A stretch of DNA of 64,000 nt from an uncultured Flavobacteriales bacterium (GTDB taxonomy: Bacteria > Bacteroidota > Bacteroidia > Flavobacteriales > JBLHRE01): contig CAKZPI010000001.1 of the NCBI GenBank assembly GCA_937139155.1, positions 104,355 through 168,354 on the forward strand, given 5' to 3'. Both the position numbers and the translations under genes were made by a program. Shown here piece after piece: positions 9,035 through 17,763 of the stretch (position 1 is its first letter; each line of letters starts with the position of its first letter). The notes beneath the pieces were generated by a model that was given only the letters and a program-made list of their open reading frames with translations, ran no database searches and was not told the origin of the DNA.

Positions 9035-9926
9035 CACTTATAGCAATTTGAACTTGAACCTCTTGAAGGTCTCTGGTTTGTGAAAAATAATCAAGATGAT
9101 GGGCGGTTTCAGCTGAATTCGGAAACCTTTGCAATAGGTTTTGGTAAAGCCACATGATGATCCCTTCATGAAAGTTAGAAGAGGCCACCATGGCTTGAAT
9201 GTACTCATCCTTATTGCTAGCTCCTTGTCCGAAAATCAGCTCGGTTTGGTTGTATTCTATTACGTTGTAGGCTCGGTTAAACTCATCTCCCGTTGGGAAT
9301 CGATACAATAGATTATCAAAGGAGGCATTCACAAAATTGAAGGAGTTCATATTGATGAAATCATAGATTCCGTTGTTAATCATTCTTGCGAAGACTGAGT
9401 CAATGTAAATGAGTCCTTGTTCAAACTCATGGTCGCAGTCTAGAACCTTCTGGTATTTTTCAACCTTCCTTTTATTCTCGTCGTAGGCCGCCCAGTTACC
9501 ATTGATGCTGTCTTGTTTCATTTGGGCTTTGATGATGCCCATTTTTTGGTTGATTTCACTATTGCTGGCTCCCTCAATGACTCGAGCTTTCGACAGGTTG
9601 TACATTCTATGGTAATAGGCCCTTCGGTACGAAGAGTCACCTTCAATAAAGCTGGTGTCAGTTTGAAGGTTTTCTATCATTTTTCTTCGGGCGTCAAAGG
9701 CCAGGTCGGCAGCTTTTAACTTTCCAACTTCCAAGACCATTTCAGAGTCAAGAGGCTCCCTTCCTATGAAATCAATATAAACTCGGTTTACATAATTTTC
9801 TATGAGAAGGGTAGAGACTTCATTATAATTTGGGGCATCATTGTTGGTAATAATTGTTTCCTTAGCGCAGGAAACGAAAAAAAACGATGCCAAAAACCAA
9901 AAAATCGTTGAACGATAGGGATTCAT
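9012..9926 (-). CDS. Lipoprotein with three R-x-P repeats, DUF4214/DUF1549-like
   Basis: This 304-aa lipoprotein (MNPYRSTIFWFLASFFFVSC, Cys20) is the first gene of the minus-strand run. R-x-P motifs occur at residues 56-58 (FIGREPLDSEM), 209-211 (YRFPTGDEF) and 267-269 (LQRFPNSAE). The chain ends IAISDEYAGFD, matching the SDEY end of the next gene. Between the first and second motif lies a basic helical stretch (RRAYYHRMYNLSKARV). On the minus strand a TACCTTTA box, close to the Bacteroidota -7 consensus, lies upstream in the 60-base gap to namZ. Homology to named families is suggested by the motif only. Confidence 0.75.
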   Translation of the reverse strand: MNPYRSTIFWFLASFFFVSCAKETIITNNDAPNYNEVSTLLIENYVNRVYIDFIGREPLDSEMVLEVGKLKAADLAFDARRKMIENLQTDTSFIEGDSSYRRAYYHRMYNLSKARVIEGASNSEINQKMGIIKAQMKQDSINGNWAAYDENKRKVEKYQKVLDCDHEFEQGLIYIDSVFARMINNGIYDFINMNSFNFVNASFDNLLYRFPTGDEFNRAYNVIEYNQTELIFGQGASNKDEYIQAMVASSNFHEGIIMWLYQNLLQRFPNSAETAHHLDYFSQTRDLQEVQVQIAISDEYAGFD

Positions 9927-9986
9927 TTGGTAAGGCGTTAACGTGGATTGTAAAGGTAACCTTAATTAAAAACATATTCTAAGCGA

Positions 9987-11168
9987 ATGAGATATAAATT
10001 ATACTTGATGATTGCGGTTCTCGTGGCGTCCTTTTCAGGGAAATCCCAAGACTTGAAGTTTTTGAATTCGAGCGATATACAAACCGGAGCCGAAAGGATT
10101 GATGAGTGGATTGGAGATTTAGATGGGATGTCTGTAGGCGTTGTTGCCAATCAATCCTCCTTAATTGGCAGAGAACATTTGGTGGATGTATTAAGGGAAA
10201 CCGAGGTGAATTTGATCCGGGTTTTTGCTCCGGAACACGGATTTAGAGGAAAGGCCAGTGCAGGTGAGTTGATTAAGGATGAGGTAGATTCCAAAACTGG
10301 TTTGCCCATTGTTTCATTGTATGGAAAAAACAAAAAGCCAGGTTCTGAGGTGCTCGCTGATTTGGATGTGGTAATTTTTGATCTTCAAGATGTTGGAGCT
10401 AGGTTTTACACCTATTTATCAAACCTGCATTATTTAATGGAGGCTTGTGCCGAAAACGGGGTAGCCCTTTGGGTACTAGATCGGCCAAACCCAAACGGTT
10501 ATTATGTGGATGGTCCGGTTTTGAAGCCAGAGTTTACCTCTTTTGTAGGCATTCATCCTATTCCGGTGGTTCATGGCTGTACCTTGGGTGAGCTAGCTTT
10601 GATGATTAAAGGAGAGGAATGGGCAAAGGGAGTAGAGGACCTGAATTTAAAGGTTGTGCCTTGCTTAGGTTATGACCATAATTCGGTTTATGAGCTTCCC
10701 GTAAAGCCATCTCCAAACCTGCCAAACGCAAAATCTGTGTATTTATACCCCTCACTGTGTTTTTTTGAGGGTACTAAAATTTCGGTAGGAAGGGGTACTG
10801 ATTTCCCCTTTCAAATGTACGGGGCTCCATGCCTAGATTATGCCAGCTTTTCCTTTGTGCCTGAAGACCGTGAAGGGGCCATGAACCCGAAATTGGAAGG
10901 GGAAACTTGTTATGGGGTTTTCCTTGGTGAATATGCTGAAAATCAATCGAAAAACCCGAGAGAGTTAAACTTGAATTGGCTGGTAGAAGCTTATAATGCT
11001 TGCTCAAATAAGGATGATTTTTTCAATCCATTTTTTGATAAACTTGCAGGTACAGATGCGTTAAGAAAAGACATAATTCAAGGCTTGAATCCGATCCAAA
11101 TAAGAGCCAAGTGGAAAAAAGAAACTGATGATTATCAATTGATTCGGTCAAAGTATTTGCTTTATTGA
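9987..11168 (+). CDS. namZ: Exo-beta-N-acetylmuramidase NamZ (DUF1343, GH171)
   Basis: NamZ removes N-acetylmuramic acid from the non-reducing end of peptidoglycan fragments. The protein has a signal peptide (MRYKLYLMIAVLVASFSGKSQ) and the DUF1343 landmarks: GVVANQSSL, RVFAPEHGFRG, VSLYGKNKKP, DLQDVGARFYTY, LDRPNPNG, PSPNLPN and SLCFFEGTKISVGRGTDFPF. The acidic residue in APEHGF is a likely catalytic residue for this family. Length of 393 aa is normal. It is monocistronic or read with the small cold-shock-like gene that follows. MurQ, a later step in muramic acid recycling, is encoded at 55238-56044. Confidence 0.93.
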   Translation: MRYKLYLMIAVLVASFSGKSQDLKFLNSSDIQTGAERIDEWIGDLDGMSVGVVANQSSLIGREHLVDVLRETEVNLIRVFAPEHGFRGKASAGELIKDEVDSKTGLPIVSLYGKNKKPGSEVLADLDVVIFDLQDVGARFYTYLSNLHYLMEACAENGVALWVLDRPNPNGYYVDGPVLKPEFTSFVGIHPIPVVHGCTLGELALMIKGEEWAKGVEDLNLKVVPCLGYDHNSVYELPVKPSPNLPNAKSVYLYPSLCFFEGTKISVGRGTDFPFQMYGAPCLDYASFSFVPEDREGAMNPKLEGETCYGVFLGEYAENQSKNPRELNLNWLVEAYNACSNKDDFFNPFFDKLAGTDALRKDIIQGLNPIQIRAKWKKETDDYQLIRSKYLLY

Positions 11169-11210
11169 GCGGTGTTTCGGAAATTTCGAAGCACAACCAA
11201 AAAATTTGCT

Positions 11211-11447
11211 ATGACTATTTCTACTCCCCCCCATCGAGGAATTGTTTCAGCCTTTGATGAGTTAAAAGGCATCGGACAAGTGAAGCTCATGCCAACGGAA
11301 CAAGAGTTTGTTTTTCGAAATTCAGGTCTTAAAGAATCTGTTGAAGAAGGTGATCAAGTTGAATTCAGGGTTAGTCCGGGTAAGTTTGGCGGACTTCTGG
11401 CCTATGATGTTTCAAAGGTCAAAGATGTGGTAGAGCAATCGGCTTAA
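11211..11447 (+). CDS. Cold-shock-domain-like small protein
   Basis: A small basic-acidic OB-fold-like protein of 78 aa. The segment HRGIVSAFDELKGIGQVKLMPTEQ followed by FVFRNSGLKESVEEGDQVEF has the CspA layout (G.V..F....G.G.I......D.F.H.S.......L..G..V.F), although the aromatic RNP residues are not well kept. The ATG at 11211 is preferred over a GTG at 11172 because the intervening codons fall outside the domain. It follows namZ closely and shares its stop tetranucleotide (TTAA, 11444-11447) with the convergent gene. Nucleic acid binding is inferred. Confidence 0.65.
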   Translation: MTISTPPHRGIVSAFDELKGIGQVKLMPTEQEFVFRNSGLKESVEEGDQVEFRVSPGKFGGLLAYDVSKVKDVVEQSA

Positions 11448-11938
11448 ACCCTTTCCCTCATTCTTTTCACAATTTCGGCTACAGCTGGGCATACCAAGGT
11501 GTTTTTCTGGGTAAGATCTAATATTTCATGTATTTTCTTCCGGTCGGTATGCGGATATTCTGCGCATGCTTTTGGTCGAACCTCATAAACCATACAGGTA
11601 TTGTCTTCGTTCAAGAAGGCACAAGGAGATGAATTCAAGACGTAGTCTCCATCTGAGTCCAAATGCAAATAAGTTTCAATAAACTTCACAGGCTTGATTC
11701 GAAGAAACTTAGAAATGCGCTCGATGTCTTTCATTTTGAAAATAGGAGAGGTGGTTTTGCAACAGTTGGCACATTTTAAGCAGTCAACCTCTTCAAAAAC
11801 TTCTTCATGCAGTTCGTGAAATTCTTGGTCTAGATTTCCTCCTTTCTTTTTTTTCAGAGATTTCAAAAAATTTTGATTCCCCTTCCGATCTTTCCGGCTG
11901 AGGTTTAACTTATCTTGGTATGTAGACTCCATTTCCAT
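11444..11938 (-). CDS. YkgJ-family cysteine cluster protein (putative Zn/Fe binding)
   Basis: This 164-aa protein has the conserved cysteine pattern of the YkgJ/CxxCxxCC family: CLKCANCC at about residues 54-61, SPCAFLNEDNTCMVYEVRPKACAEYP at about 105-130 (shown in the family as C.FL....C.IY..RP..CR.YP) and a last Cys in TLVCPAV. The N-terminal 40 residues are Lys-rich. Proteins of this family are thought to bind zinc or an iron-sulfur cluster; the substrate is unknown. ATG at 11938 and ATG at 11932 are equally possible. Confidence 0.85.
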   Translation of the reverse strand: MEMESTYQDKLNLSRKDRKGNQNFLKSLKKKKGGNLDQEFHELHEEVFEEVDCLKCANCCKTTSPIFKMKDIERISKFLRIKPVKFIETYLHLDSDGDYVLNSSPCAFLNEDNTCMVYEVRPKACAEYPHTDRKKIHEILDLTQKNTLVCPAVAEIVKRMRERV

Positions 11939-11988
11939 CCTGCCAAAGAAATAAAAAATATAGACCTTCGCGGCAAATCCATTTCTTT

Positions 11989-12675
11989 ATGAATGATCCA
12001 TTTGGTCAGGCTCTGCTTGATTATTATTACTACGGTAGAGCTGATTCTATAAAGGTTTTAAATCAATATAGGGATGAAGACGCCATGGTTCCGGAGTATT
12101 TGTTTCGAGATTTTGAGGGCATGCCAGAGCTAGAAAAGGAAGCCTTGCGAGAGGTGAAGGGGAAAGTGATTGAGTTTGGGGCAGGGGCAGGGTCTCATCA
12201 AATTTGGATGCAAACCCGAAACATAGATTGTCTGGCCGTGGAACTCTCTCCGGGCGCCTGTAAGGTCATGCAACTTAGAGGGGTGAATTCAGTGGTTCAT
12301 CAAGATTTTTGGGAGTTTGAAGGAAAGGGAGATACCCTTTTAATGATGATGAATGGAATGGGGATAGTAGGTGATTTGCAGGGGTTAAGAAGATTTTTAA
12401 CCAAGGCAGAATCGTGGCTTAACCCGAAGGGGCAAATTTTGTTTGATTCTTGTGATATTGCCTATGTTTTTGATGATTTGCCTTTGCCCGACCAAGGGTA
12501 TTACGGGGAAATTGAGTTTCAGATGATGTATAAAAACACAAAGGGTAACTGGTTCAAATGGCTATACATTGATCCAGTTACCCTTGAATTTGAAGCCCGA
12601 AAACTGGGCTGGTCTTTTCATATGGTTTCCCAGGATGAGCAATTTCAATACCTAGGAAGGTTGGAAAGGCTATAG
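11989..12675 (+). CDS. Class I SAM-dependent methyltransferase
   Basis: The protein (228 aa) has a Rossmann-type SAM site: motif I VIEFGAGAGSHQIWMQ (about residues 57-72), motif II acidic residue in LAVELSPGA (about 80), and a motif IV-like stretch DTLLMMMNGMGIVGDL (about 113-128) followed by LNPKGQILFDSCD. The N-terminus FGQALLDYYYYG is a signature of a Bacteroidota group. The substrate is unknown. It converges with a lipoprotein gene; both stop codons lie in the palindrome CTATAG at 12670-12675. Confidence 0.85.
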   Translation: MNDPFGQALLDYYYYGRADSIKVLNQYRDEDAMVPEYLFRDFEGMPELEKEALREVKGKVIEFGAGAGSHQIWMQTRNIDCLAVELSPGACKVMQLRGVNSVVHQDFWEFEGKGDTLLMMMNGMGIVGDLQGLRRFLTKAESWLNPKGQILFDSCDIAYVFDDLPLPDQGYYGEIEFQMMYKNTKGNWFKWLYIDPVTLEFEARKLGWSFHMVSQDEQFQYLGRLERL

Positions 12676-13191
12676 TGGGTCGGCCTTCACCGAAAAGGTC
12701 ATGTTTCCGATAACCTCTGTATCATAGGTGACCGTTTTATCTGTGGTGATTTCAGCCTTTACTCTAAATCCATCTCCCTTCACATATTCATCAAGTTCAG
12801 CTTCCGATGTAACCAAGTCAAGTGTGGTTAATCCAGTTTCTGGAATATCTGAAATGGATGCCACTTGAATGGCAGGAAGGGAGTCTGTTTGAATGGAAAG
12901 AGACATAGACTCAACAAAGTCGAAATTGGCCTGACTAGGGCCTTCAATGGTAAGTGTAAACTCAGTAAGCTTAACCTCTTTTACCAAATCCTTCCGGGTA
13001 TCGTTGTTATCGATTTGCTCATTGAAATTAGAGGTGGTTTTTGGGGTAATGATATCTGGAATGGGCACCACAGAATTTCTAGGAATGGTGAATTCTGTTT
13101 CCGCATTGATATCAAACCGCAACAAGTCTTTCAGCTTTTCACAGGCCAAAAGGCTAACTGGAATCAACAATAGAATTAAATACTTTTTCAT
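12670..13191 (-). CDS. Hypothetical lipoprotein
   Basis: This 173-aa protein has a clear lipobox (MKKYLILLLIPVSLLAC, Cys17) and a beta-rich mature part with alternating hydrophobic residues (VKEVKLTEFTLTIEG, SMSLSIQTDSLPAIQVA, YDTEVIGNMTFSVKADPL). Its start overlaps the stop of the upstream aminotransferase gene by one base (TAATG), so the two are probably co-translated, although no functional link is evident. It is not recognised further. Confidence 0.75.
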   Translation of the reverse strand: MKKYLILLLIPVSLLACEKLKDLLRFDINAETEFTIPRNSVVPIPDIITPKTTSNFNEQIDNNDTRKDLVKEVKLTEFTLTIEGPSQANFDFVESMSLSIQTDSLPAIQVASISDIPETGLTTLDLVTSEAELDEYVKGDGFRVKAEITTDKTVTYDTEVIGNMTFSVKADPL

Positions 13192-14390
13192 TATTTTAAG
13201 GTATTACCCGGATAGGCATCAAGAGCTCTTCTCAATACTTCAACGGCATTTTTTAGGTCTTCAACTTGAAGTACGTAGGCAATACGCACTTCCGATTTTC
13301 CAAGCCCTTCAGTGGCGTAAAACCCTGAACCAGGGGCAACCATAACGGTTTGACCATTGTAATCAAAAGATTCAAGAATCCACTGGGCAAAAACATCGGC
13401 ATCGTCAATGGGCAGTTCAGCCACACAATAAAAGGCTCCTTGGGGCTTTGGGCATTTTACCCCTGGAATGGTGTTTAGGCCATCTACCAAAACATCCCTA
13501 CGCCTCACATATTTGGCTTTTACCTCGTCAAAATAAGATTGAGGGGTGTTTAAGGCTGCTTCTCCAGCTACTTGGCCAAAGGTAGGCGGACTAAGCCTGG
13601 CCTGTGCAAATTTCAGAGCCGTTTCCATTAGGTCTGAATTTCTAGAAATCAAAGCTCCAATCCGCACCCCGCACATGGAATATCGTTTGGAAACCGAGTC
13701 GATCACGATTGCGTTTTGCTCAAGACCGTCAAGGTTTAAAATGGAATGATGGGTGCCTTCGTAGATGAACTCTCGGTAAACTTCATCTGCAATTAAATAC
13801 AAATCGTGCTTAAGCACTAAATCACGCAATGCTTCTAGCTCTTCAATGGTATAAAGTTTACCAGTTGGATTGCCAGGATTGCAGATAATTATAGCCTTGG
13901 TATGATTGGTGATTTGCTTTTCAAAAGAAGCAATTGGGGGAAGAGCGAAACCATTGTCAATATCAGAGGTAACAGGCACCACATTTACACCGGCTGCCGT
14001 TGTGAATCCATTGTAATTGGCATAAAAAGGCTCAGGAATAATGATTTCATCACCCGCATCACAAATGGAGTTCAAGGCGAAGCTAATGGCCTCTGAGCCC
14101 CCACAGGTAACCATAATTTCCTCTGGCTCAAGGTGAATTTCATTCTTCTTATAAAATTCGGCCAGCCCTTCTCGGTACGAAGTAAATCCAGCCGAAGGAC
14201 TGTATTCAATTACCTGGGCATGAAAATTCTGGACTGCCCTTAGGGCCACCTCAGGGGTTTCAATGTCTGGCTGACCAATGTTTAAGTGGTAAACTTTTTT
14301 ACCTGAAGCCTTTGCTCCGTTTGAATAAGGTACCAATTTCCGAATTGGAGATTCGGGCATGGAAATACCTTTGTGCGATATTCCTGGCAT
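13191..14390 (-). CDS. PLP-dependent aminotransferase, aspartate aminotransferase family (class I/II)
   Basis: A 399-aa fold-type I aminotransferase. Visible features are YHLNIGQPDIETP (residues 35-47), CGGSEAISFAL (PLP phosphate site), CNPGNPTGKLY, ADEVYREFIYEG (Asp contacting the pyridine nitrogen) and the Schiff-base lysine in DSVSKRYSMCGVRIGAL. The C-terminal SGFYATEGLGKSEVRIAY contains the carboxylate-binding Arg. The substrate is probably aspartate or another common amino acid. A promoter box TAATTTTG lies on the minus strand at 14443-14450, and a strong hairpin lies between it and the start. Confidence 0.9.
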   Translation of the reverse strand: MPGISHKGISMPESPIRKLVPYSNGAKASGKKVYHLNIGQPDIETPEVALRAVQNFHAQVIEYSPSAGFTSYREGLAEFYKKNEIHLEPEEIMVTCGGSEAISFALNSICDAGDEIIIPEPFYANYNGFTTAAGVNVVPVTSDIDNGFALPPIASFEKQITNHTKAIIICNPGNPTGKLYTIEELEALRDLVLKHDLYLIADEVYREFIYEGTHHSILNLDGLEQNAIVIDSVSKRYSMCGVRIGALISRNSDLMETALKFAQARLSPPTFGQVAGEAALNTPQSYFDEVKAKYVRRRDVLVDGLNTIPGVKCPKPQGAFYCVAELPIDDADVFAQWILESFDYNGQTVMVAPGSGFYATEGLGKSEVRIAYVLQVEDLKNAVEVLRRALDAYPGNTLK

Positions 14391-14413
14391 AAATCAATAT
14401 TTTTTAAATAATA

Positions 14414-14442
14414 CGTCCCGGCATGCAGGGCAAACCGGGACG
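14414..14442 (-). terminator. GC-rich hairpin between the DUF1573 gene and the aminotransferase gene
   Basis: A perfect 8-bp inverted repeat (CGTCCCGG ... CCGGGACG) encloses a 13-base loop and is followed, in the minus direction, by TATTATTT. It lies downstream of the DUF1573 stop (14465) and could end that transcript. Because a -7-like box lies just before it, it could instead be a structured 5' leader of the aminotransferase mRNA. Confidence 0.5.
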
Positions 14443-14450
14443 CAAAATTA
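14443..14450 (-). promoter_or_regulatory. Candidate -7 box of the aminotransferase gene
   Basis: On the minus strand these bases read TAATTTTG, an exact fit to the Bacteroidota -7 consensus TAnnTTTG, placed about 53 bases before the ATG at 14390. No clear -33 TTTG was identified. Confidence 0.4.
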
Positions 14451-14464
14451 AGGTTTTAGGCGGC

Positions 14465-14920
14465 TTATTTTCCAGGAGCCATTGGAGAACCTTCCGACGG
14501 CTTCTTGGTAGGAGAAGTTTGCTGGTCAGTATTCTCCACTTTTCCTTTGATACGGATCACTGTGGTTGGCTTATCAGCGTTCGAAGTAATGGTAACAGAC
14601 TTGTTAAACGGACCCACTCTTTTGGTGTCATATTTAACTTTAATCACCCCTGATTCACCTGGAGCAATTGGTTCACGTGGCCATTCAGGTACGGTACAAC
14701 CGCAAGAACCTTTGGCGTTTGAGATGAACAATGGCTCTTTTCCGGTATTGGTGAAAACGAATTCATAGGTTCCGTCGCCACCCTTTTCAATGGTACCGAA
14801 ATCATGCTCTTTTTTCTCAAAAGCAATCTTAGGAGCATTTGGGTTTTCTTCTGCACTTTGTGCATGGGCTGCTGTGATTCCTCCAAAGGCCACAAGGCAA
14901 GCAAGTAATAACTTTTTCAT
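14465..14920 (-). CDS. DUF1573 secreted/periplasmic protein
   Basis: This 151-aa protein has a signal peptide (MKKLLLACLVAFGGITAAHAQ) and the single DUF1573 beta-sandwich domain: FEKKEHDFGTIEKGGDG, FVFTNTGKEPL, then SCGCTVPEWP with the conserved C-G-C, and IKVKYDTKRVGPFNKSVTITSNA. The C-terminal tail is Pro/Ser-rich. These ASPM-SPD-2-Hydin-like domains are common in Bacteroidota; the role is unknown. It has its own promoter region toward valS, which is divergent. Confidence 0.88.
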   Translation of the reverse strand: MKKLLLACLVAFGGITAAHAQSAEENPNAPKIAFEKKEHDFGTIEKGGDGTYEFVFTNTGKEPLFISNAKGSCGCTVPEWPREPIAPGESGVIKVKYDTKRVGPFNKSVTITSNADKPTTVIRIKGKVENTDQQTSPTKKPSEGSPMAPGK

Positions 14921-15014
14921 AGGTATATAGAGTGTTTATTTTTTACGAGGGTAAAACTATATCCATTTTCATGGGATGACAAATCTTTAACAGAATTTTA
15001 ACGGCGGTATTTTT

Positions 15015-15022
15015 TACCTTCG
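15015..15022 (+). promoter_or_regulatory. Candidate -7 box of valS
   Basis: TACCTTCG followed by C is a one-base variant of TAnnTTTG, located 38 bases before the ATG. The identical string occurs before the M42 peptidase gene on the other strand (49723-49730). Confidence 0.35.
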
Positions 15023-15059
15023 CAGCCCAAATTTTCAAGCCCAAAACTCAGAATTTCTC

Positions 15060-17684
15060 ATGAGCCTAGCAAGTAAATACAATCCCAGAGATCACGAAGA
15101 CAAATGGTATGCCTATTGGCAAGAACATGGAATGTTTCGTTCTGAACCCGATGAACGGGAGCCTTATACCATTGTGATTCCTCCGCCAAATGTGACGGGT
15201 GTATTGCATATGGGCCATATGTTGAACAATACCATTCAAGACATCCTGATTCGTAGAGCCCGGATGAAAGGGTATAATGCCTGCTGGGTTCCTGGAACCG
15301 ATCATGCCTCCATTGCCACGGAGGCCAAGGTGGTAAATAAGCTCAAGGAAGAGGGCATTTCAAAATATGATATTGGCAGAGAGGAATTCTTGAACCATGC
15401 CTGGGATTGGACCCATAAACATGGGGGAATCATTCTTGAACAACTCAAAAAGCTTGGGGCTTCCTGCGATTGGGATCGGACCAAGTTTACCATGGATCAA
15501 GATTTGAGTGAGTCTGTGCTTCAGGTTTTTGTTGACCTTTATAATAAGGGGCTCATTTACCGTGGAGTAAGGATGATTAACTGGGATCCATCGGCAAAAA
15601 CAGCCCTTTCAGATGAGGAGGTGGTTCATAAAGAAGTTGCTGGGAAACTCTATCACCTTAAATATGCAATTGAGGGAAGTTCAGAGTTTATAACCATTGC
15701 CACAACAAGGCCCGAAACCATTCTGGGGGATACCGCCATTTGTGTACACCCAGAGGACGAAAGGTATGCCCATTTGCATGGGAAAAAGGCCTTGGTTCCT
15801 CTTGTTGGAAGAGCCATTCCTATTCTTGCCGATGATTATGTAGATCGTGAGTTTGGAACTGGGGCCTTAAAAATTACCCCTGCCCACGATGTGAACGATT
15901 ACGAGATTGGATTGAGGCATAACCTGGAAAGCATCGACGTTTTAAACGACGATGGGAGTATTAATGATTCCATTGGTTTGTATGCCGGCCTTGACCGCTT
16001 TGCCTGTAGAAAGCAAATTGTAAAAGACCTCAAGGAAGGTGAATTATTGGTTAAGGAAGAGGAACACGTACATAAGGTTGGGTTTTCAGAACGAACCGAT
16101 GCAGTGATTGAACCAAAACTTTCCCTTCAATGGTTCTGTAAAATGGAAGACATGGCGGGTCCGGCTCTTGAAAATGTCATGAACGATACCATTAAATTCT
16201 TTCCTAAGAAGTTTAAAAATACCTACCGCCATTGGATGGAGAATGTGAAAGACTGGTGCGTTTCTCGTCAGCTTTGGTGGGGACATAGAATTCCGGCTTG
16301 GTATTTTGGTCCGGGACCAAATGATTTCGTTGTTTCCTTAGAAAAGGAGGACGCCCTCAAGCTTGCCCAAGAAAAGGCCGGAAACTCAGATTTGAAACTT
16401 GAGGATTTACGACAAGACGAAGACTGTTTAGATACTTGGTTTTCATCCTGGCTATGGCCACTTTCTGTGTTTGACGGTATCCGGAATCCGGAAAATGAAG
16501 AGGTGAAATATTATTATCCAACCAATGATTTGGTTACTGCCCCTGAAATCTTGTTTTTCTGGGTAGCCAGAATGATCATGGCGGGTTATGAGTATAAGGA
16601 TGAGCTTCCGTTTAAGAATGTTTACCTCACCGGAATTGTTCGCGATAAGCAAGGCCGAAAAATGAGTAAGTCTCTTGGGAATTCACCAGACCCAATAGAG
16701 CTGATGAATACCTATGGGGCCGATGGAGTACGAGTGGGCATGTTGTTTTCATCCCCAGCCGGCAATGATCTTCCTTTTGATGAAGCCTTGTGCGAACAGG
16801 GAAGAAACTTCGCCAATAAAATTTGGAATGCCTTCCGCTTAATGGATGGCTGGGAAGTGGTAAAAGAAGCTCCCTCAGATGCCGATCGAACCGCTATGGT
16901 TTGGATGGAGTCTAAATTCAACAAGGCCTTGGAGGAAATCAACCAGAATTTTGGGTCCTATAGAATTTCAGATGCCTTGATGGGAGTGTATAAGCTGATT
17001 TGGGATGACTTCTGTTCTTGGTATTTGGAAATGGTGAAACCTGAATACGGATCACCCATTTCTGAGGAAGTGAAAAACCGGAGTTTGGAGATTTTTGAGC
17101 GGCTTCTAAAAGTACTTCACCCCTTTATGCCCTTCTTAACAGAAACCCTTTGGCAGAACCTAGAAAACAGGTCTGGAGGGGAAAGCATCATGATTTCAGA
17201 TTGGCCGGTAGTTGGGAAAGCTGACGCCAAGAAAATACAAGGCTTCGAAACCTTTTCAGGCCTGGTATCTGAAATTAGAAAGGCGCGGGCGCAAAAGCAG
17301 ATTTCGCCCAAGGAGGCCCTAGACATCTACCTTTCTGAAATACCTGAAGAGCTGAATGAATTTATGGCTTTGACCAAAAAATTGGCAAACCTTGATTCAG
17401 TGGTTGAAGGCGAGAATGACGGAGCAGGAGTAAGCTTTAGGTTTAAAAATATTGTGGCCTTCATCCCCCTTGAAGGAACCGTTGATTTGGAAGAGGAAAA
17501 GCGGAAAATGGAAGAAGAGCTAGCCTATACCCAAGGTTTCTTGAATAAAATTGAGAAAAAGCTTTCCAATGAGAAATTCGTGAATGGAGCCCCTGAGAAA
17601 GTGGTGAACATGGAACGAAAGAAGAAAGCCGATGCCGAAGCTAAAATTGAGACCCTAAAGTCACAACTTCTTAATCTTAGTTAG
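15060..17684 (+). CDS. valS: Valyl-tRNA synthetase
   Basis: ValS charges tRNA-Val and is essential. The 874-aa class I enzyme has [13 protein letters not shown] near the N-terminus, the HIGH signature as HMGH (residues 50-53), the editing domain with [19 protein letters not shown], and KMSKS within [14 protein letters not shown] at about residues 533-540. The end has the Val-type coiled-coil arm ([20 protein letters not shown] to the C-terminus). Length is normal for Bacteroidota. It is probably transcribed alone: a stem-loop overlaps its stop codon. Confidence 0.97.
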   Translation: MSLASKYNPRDHEDKWYAYWQEHGMFRSEPDEREPYTIVIPPPNVTGVLHMGHMLNNTIQDILIRRARMKGYNACWVPGTDHASIATEAKVVNKLKEEGISKYDIGREEFLNHAWDWTHKHGGIILEQLKKLGASCDWDRTKFTMDQDLSESVLQVFVDLYNKGLIYRGVRMINWDPSAKTALSDEEVVHKEVAGKLYHLKYAIEGSSEFITIATTRPETILGDTAICVHPEDERYAHLHGKKALVPLVGRAIPILADDYVDREFGTGALKITPAHDVNDYEIGLRHNLESIDVLNDDGSINDSIGLYAGLDRFACRKQIVKDLKEGELLVKEEEHVHKVGFSERTDAVIEPKLSLQWFCKMEDMAGPALENVMNDTIKFFPKKFKNTYRHWMENVKDWCVSRQLWWGHRIPAWYFGPGPNDFVVSLEKEDALKLAQEKAGNSDLKLEDLRQDEDCLDTWFSSWLWPLSVFDGIRNPENEEVKYYYPTNDLVTAPEILFFWVARMIMAGYEYKDELPFKNVYLTGIVRDKQGRKMSKSLGNSPDPIELMNTYGADGVRVGMLFSSPAGNDLPFDEALCEQGRNFANKIWNAFRLMDGWEVVKEAPSDADRTAMVWMESKFNKALEEINQNFGSYRISDALMGVYKLIWDDFCSWYLEMVKPEYGSPISEEVKNRSLEIFERLLKVLHPFMPFLTETLWQNLENRSGGESIMISDWPVVGKADAKKIQGFETFSGLVSEIRKARAQKQISPKEALDIYLSEIPEELNEFMALTKKLANLDSVVEGENDGAGVSFRFKNIVAFIPLEGTVDLEEEKRKMEEELAYTQGFLNKIEKKLSNEKFVNGAPEKVVNMERKKKADAEAKIETLKSQLLNLS

Positions 17685-17705
17685 GGAATTTTAAGAATTT
17701 CCTAA
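17681..17705 (+). terminator. Possible weak terminator after valS
   Basis: An 8-bp stem (TTAGGGAA with TTTCCTAA, one G-T pair) overlaps the valS stop and is followed by a T-rich stretch. The U-tract is interrupted, so termination may be partial before ppk1. Confidence 0.35.
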
Positions 17706-17763
17706 CATTAATTTTATTTAGTTCCCCTCTTTTTCCTTTCTTTTAAGCAATTGAAATGAAAGG

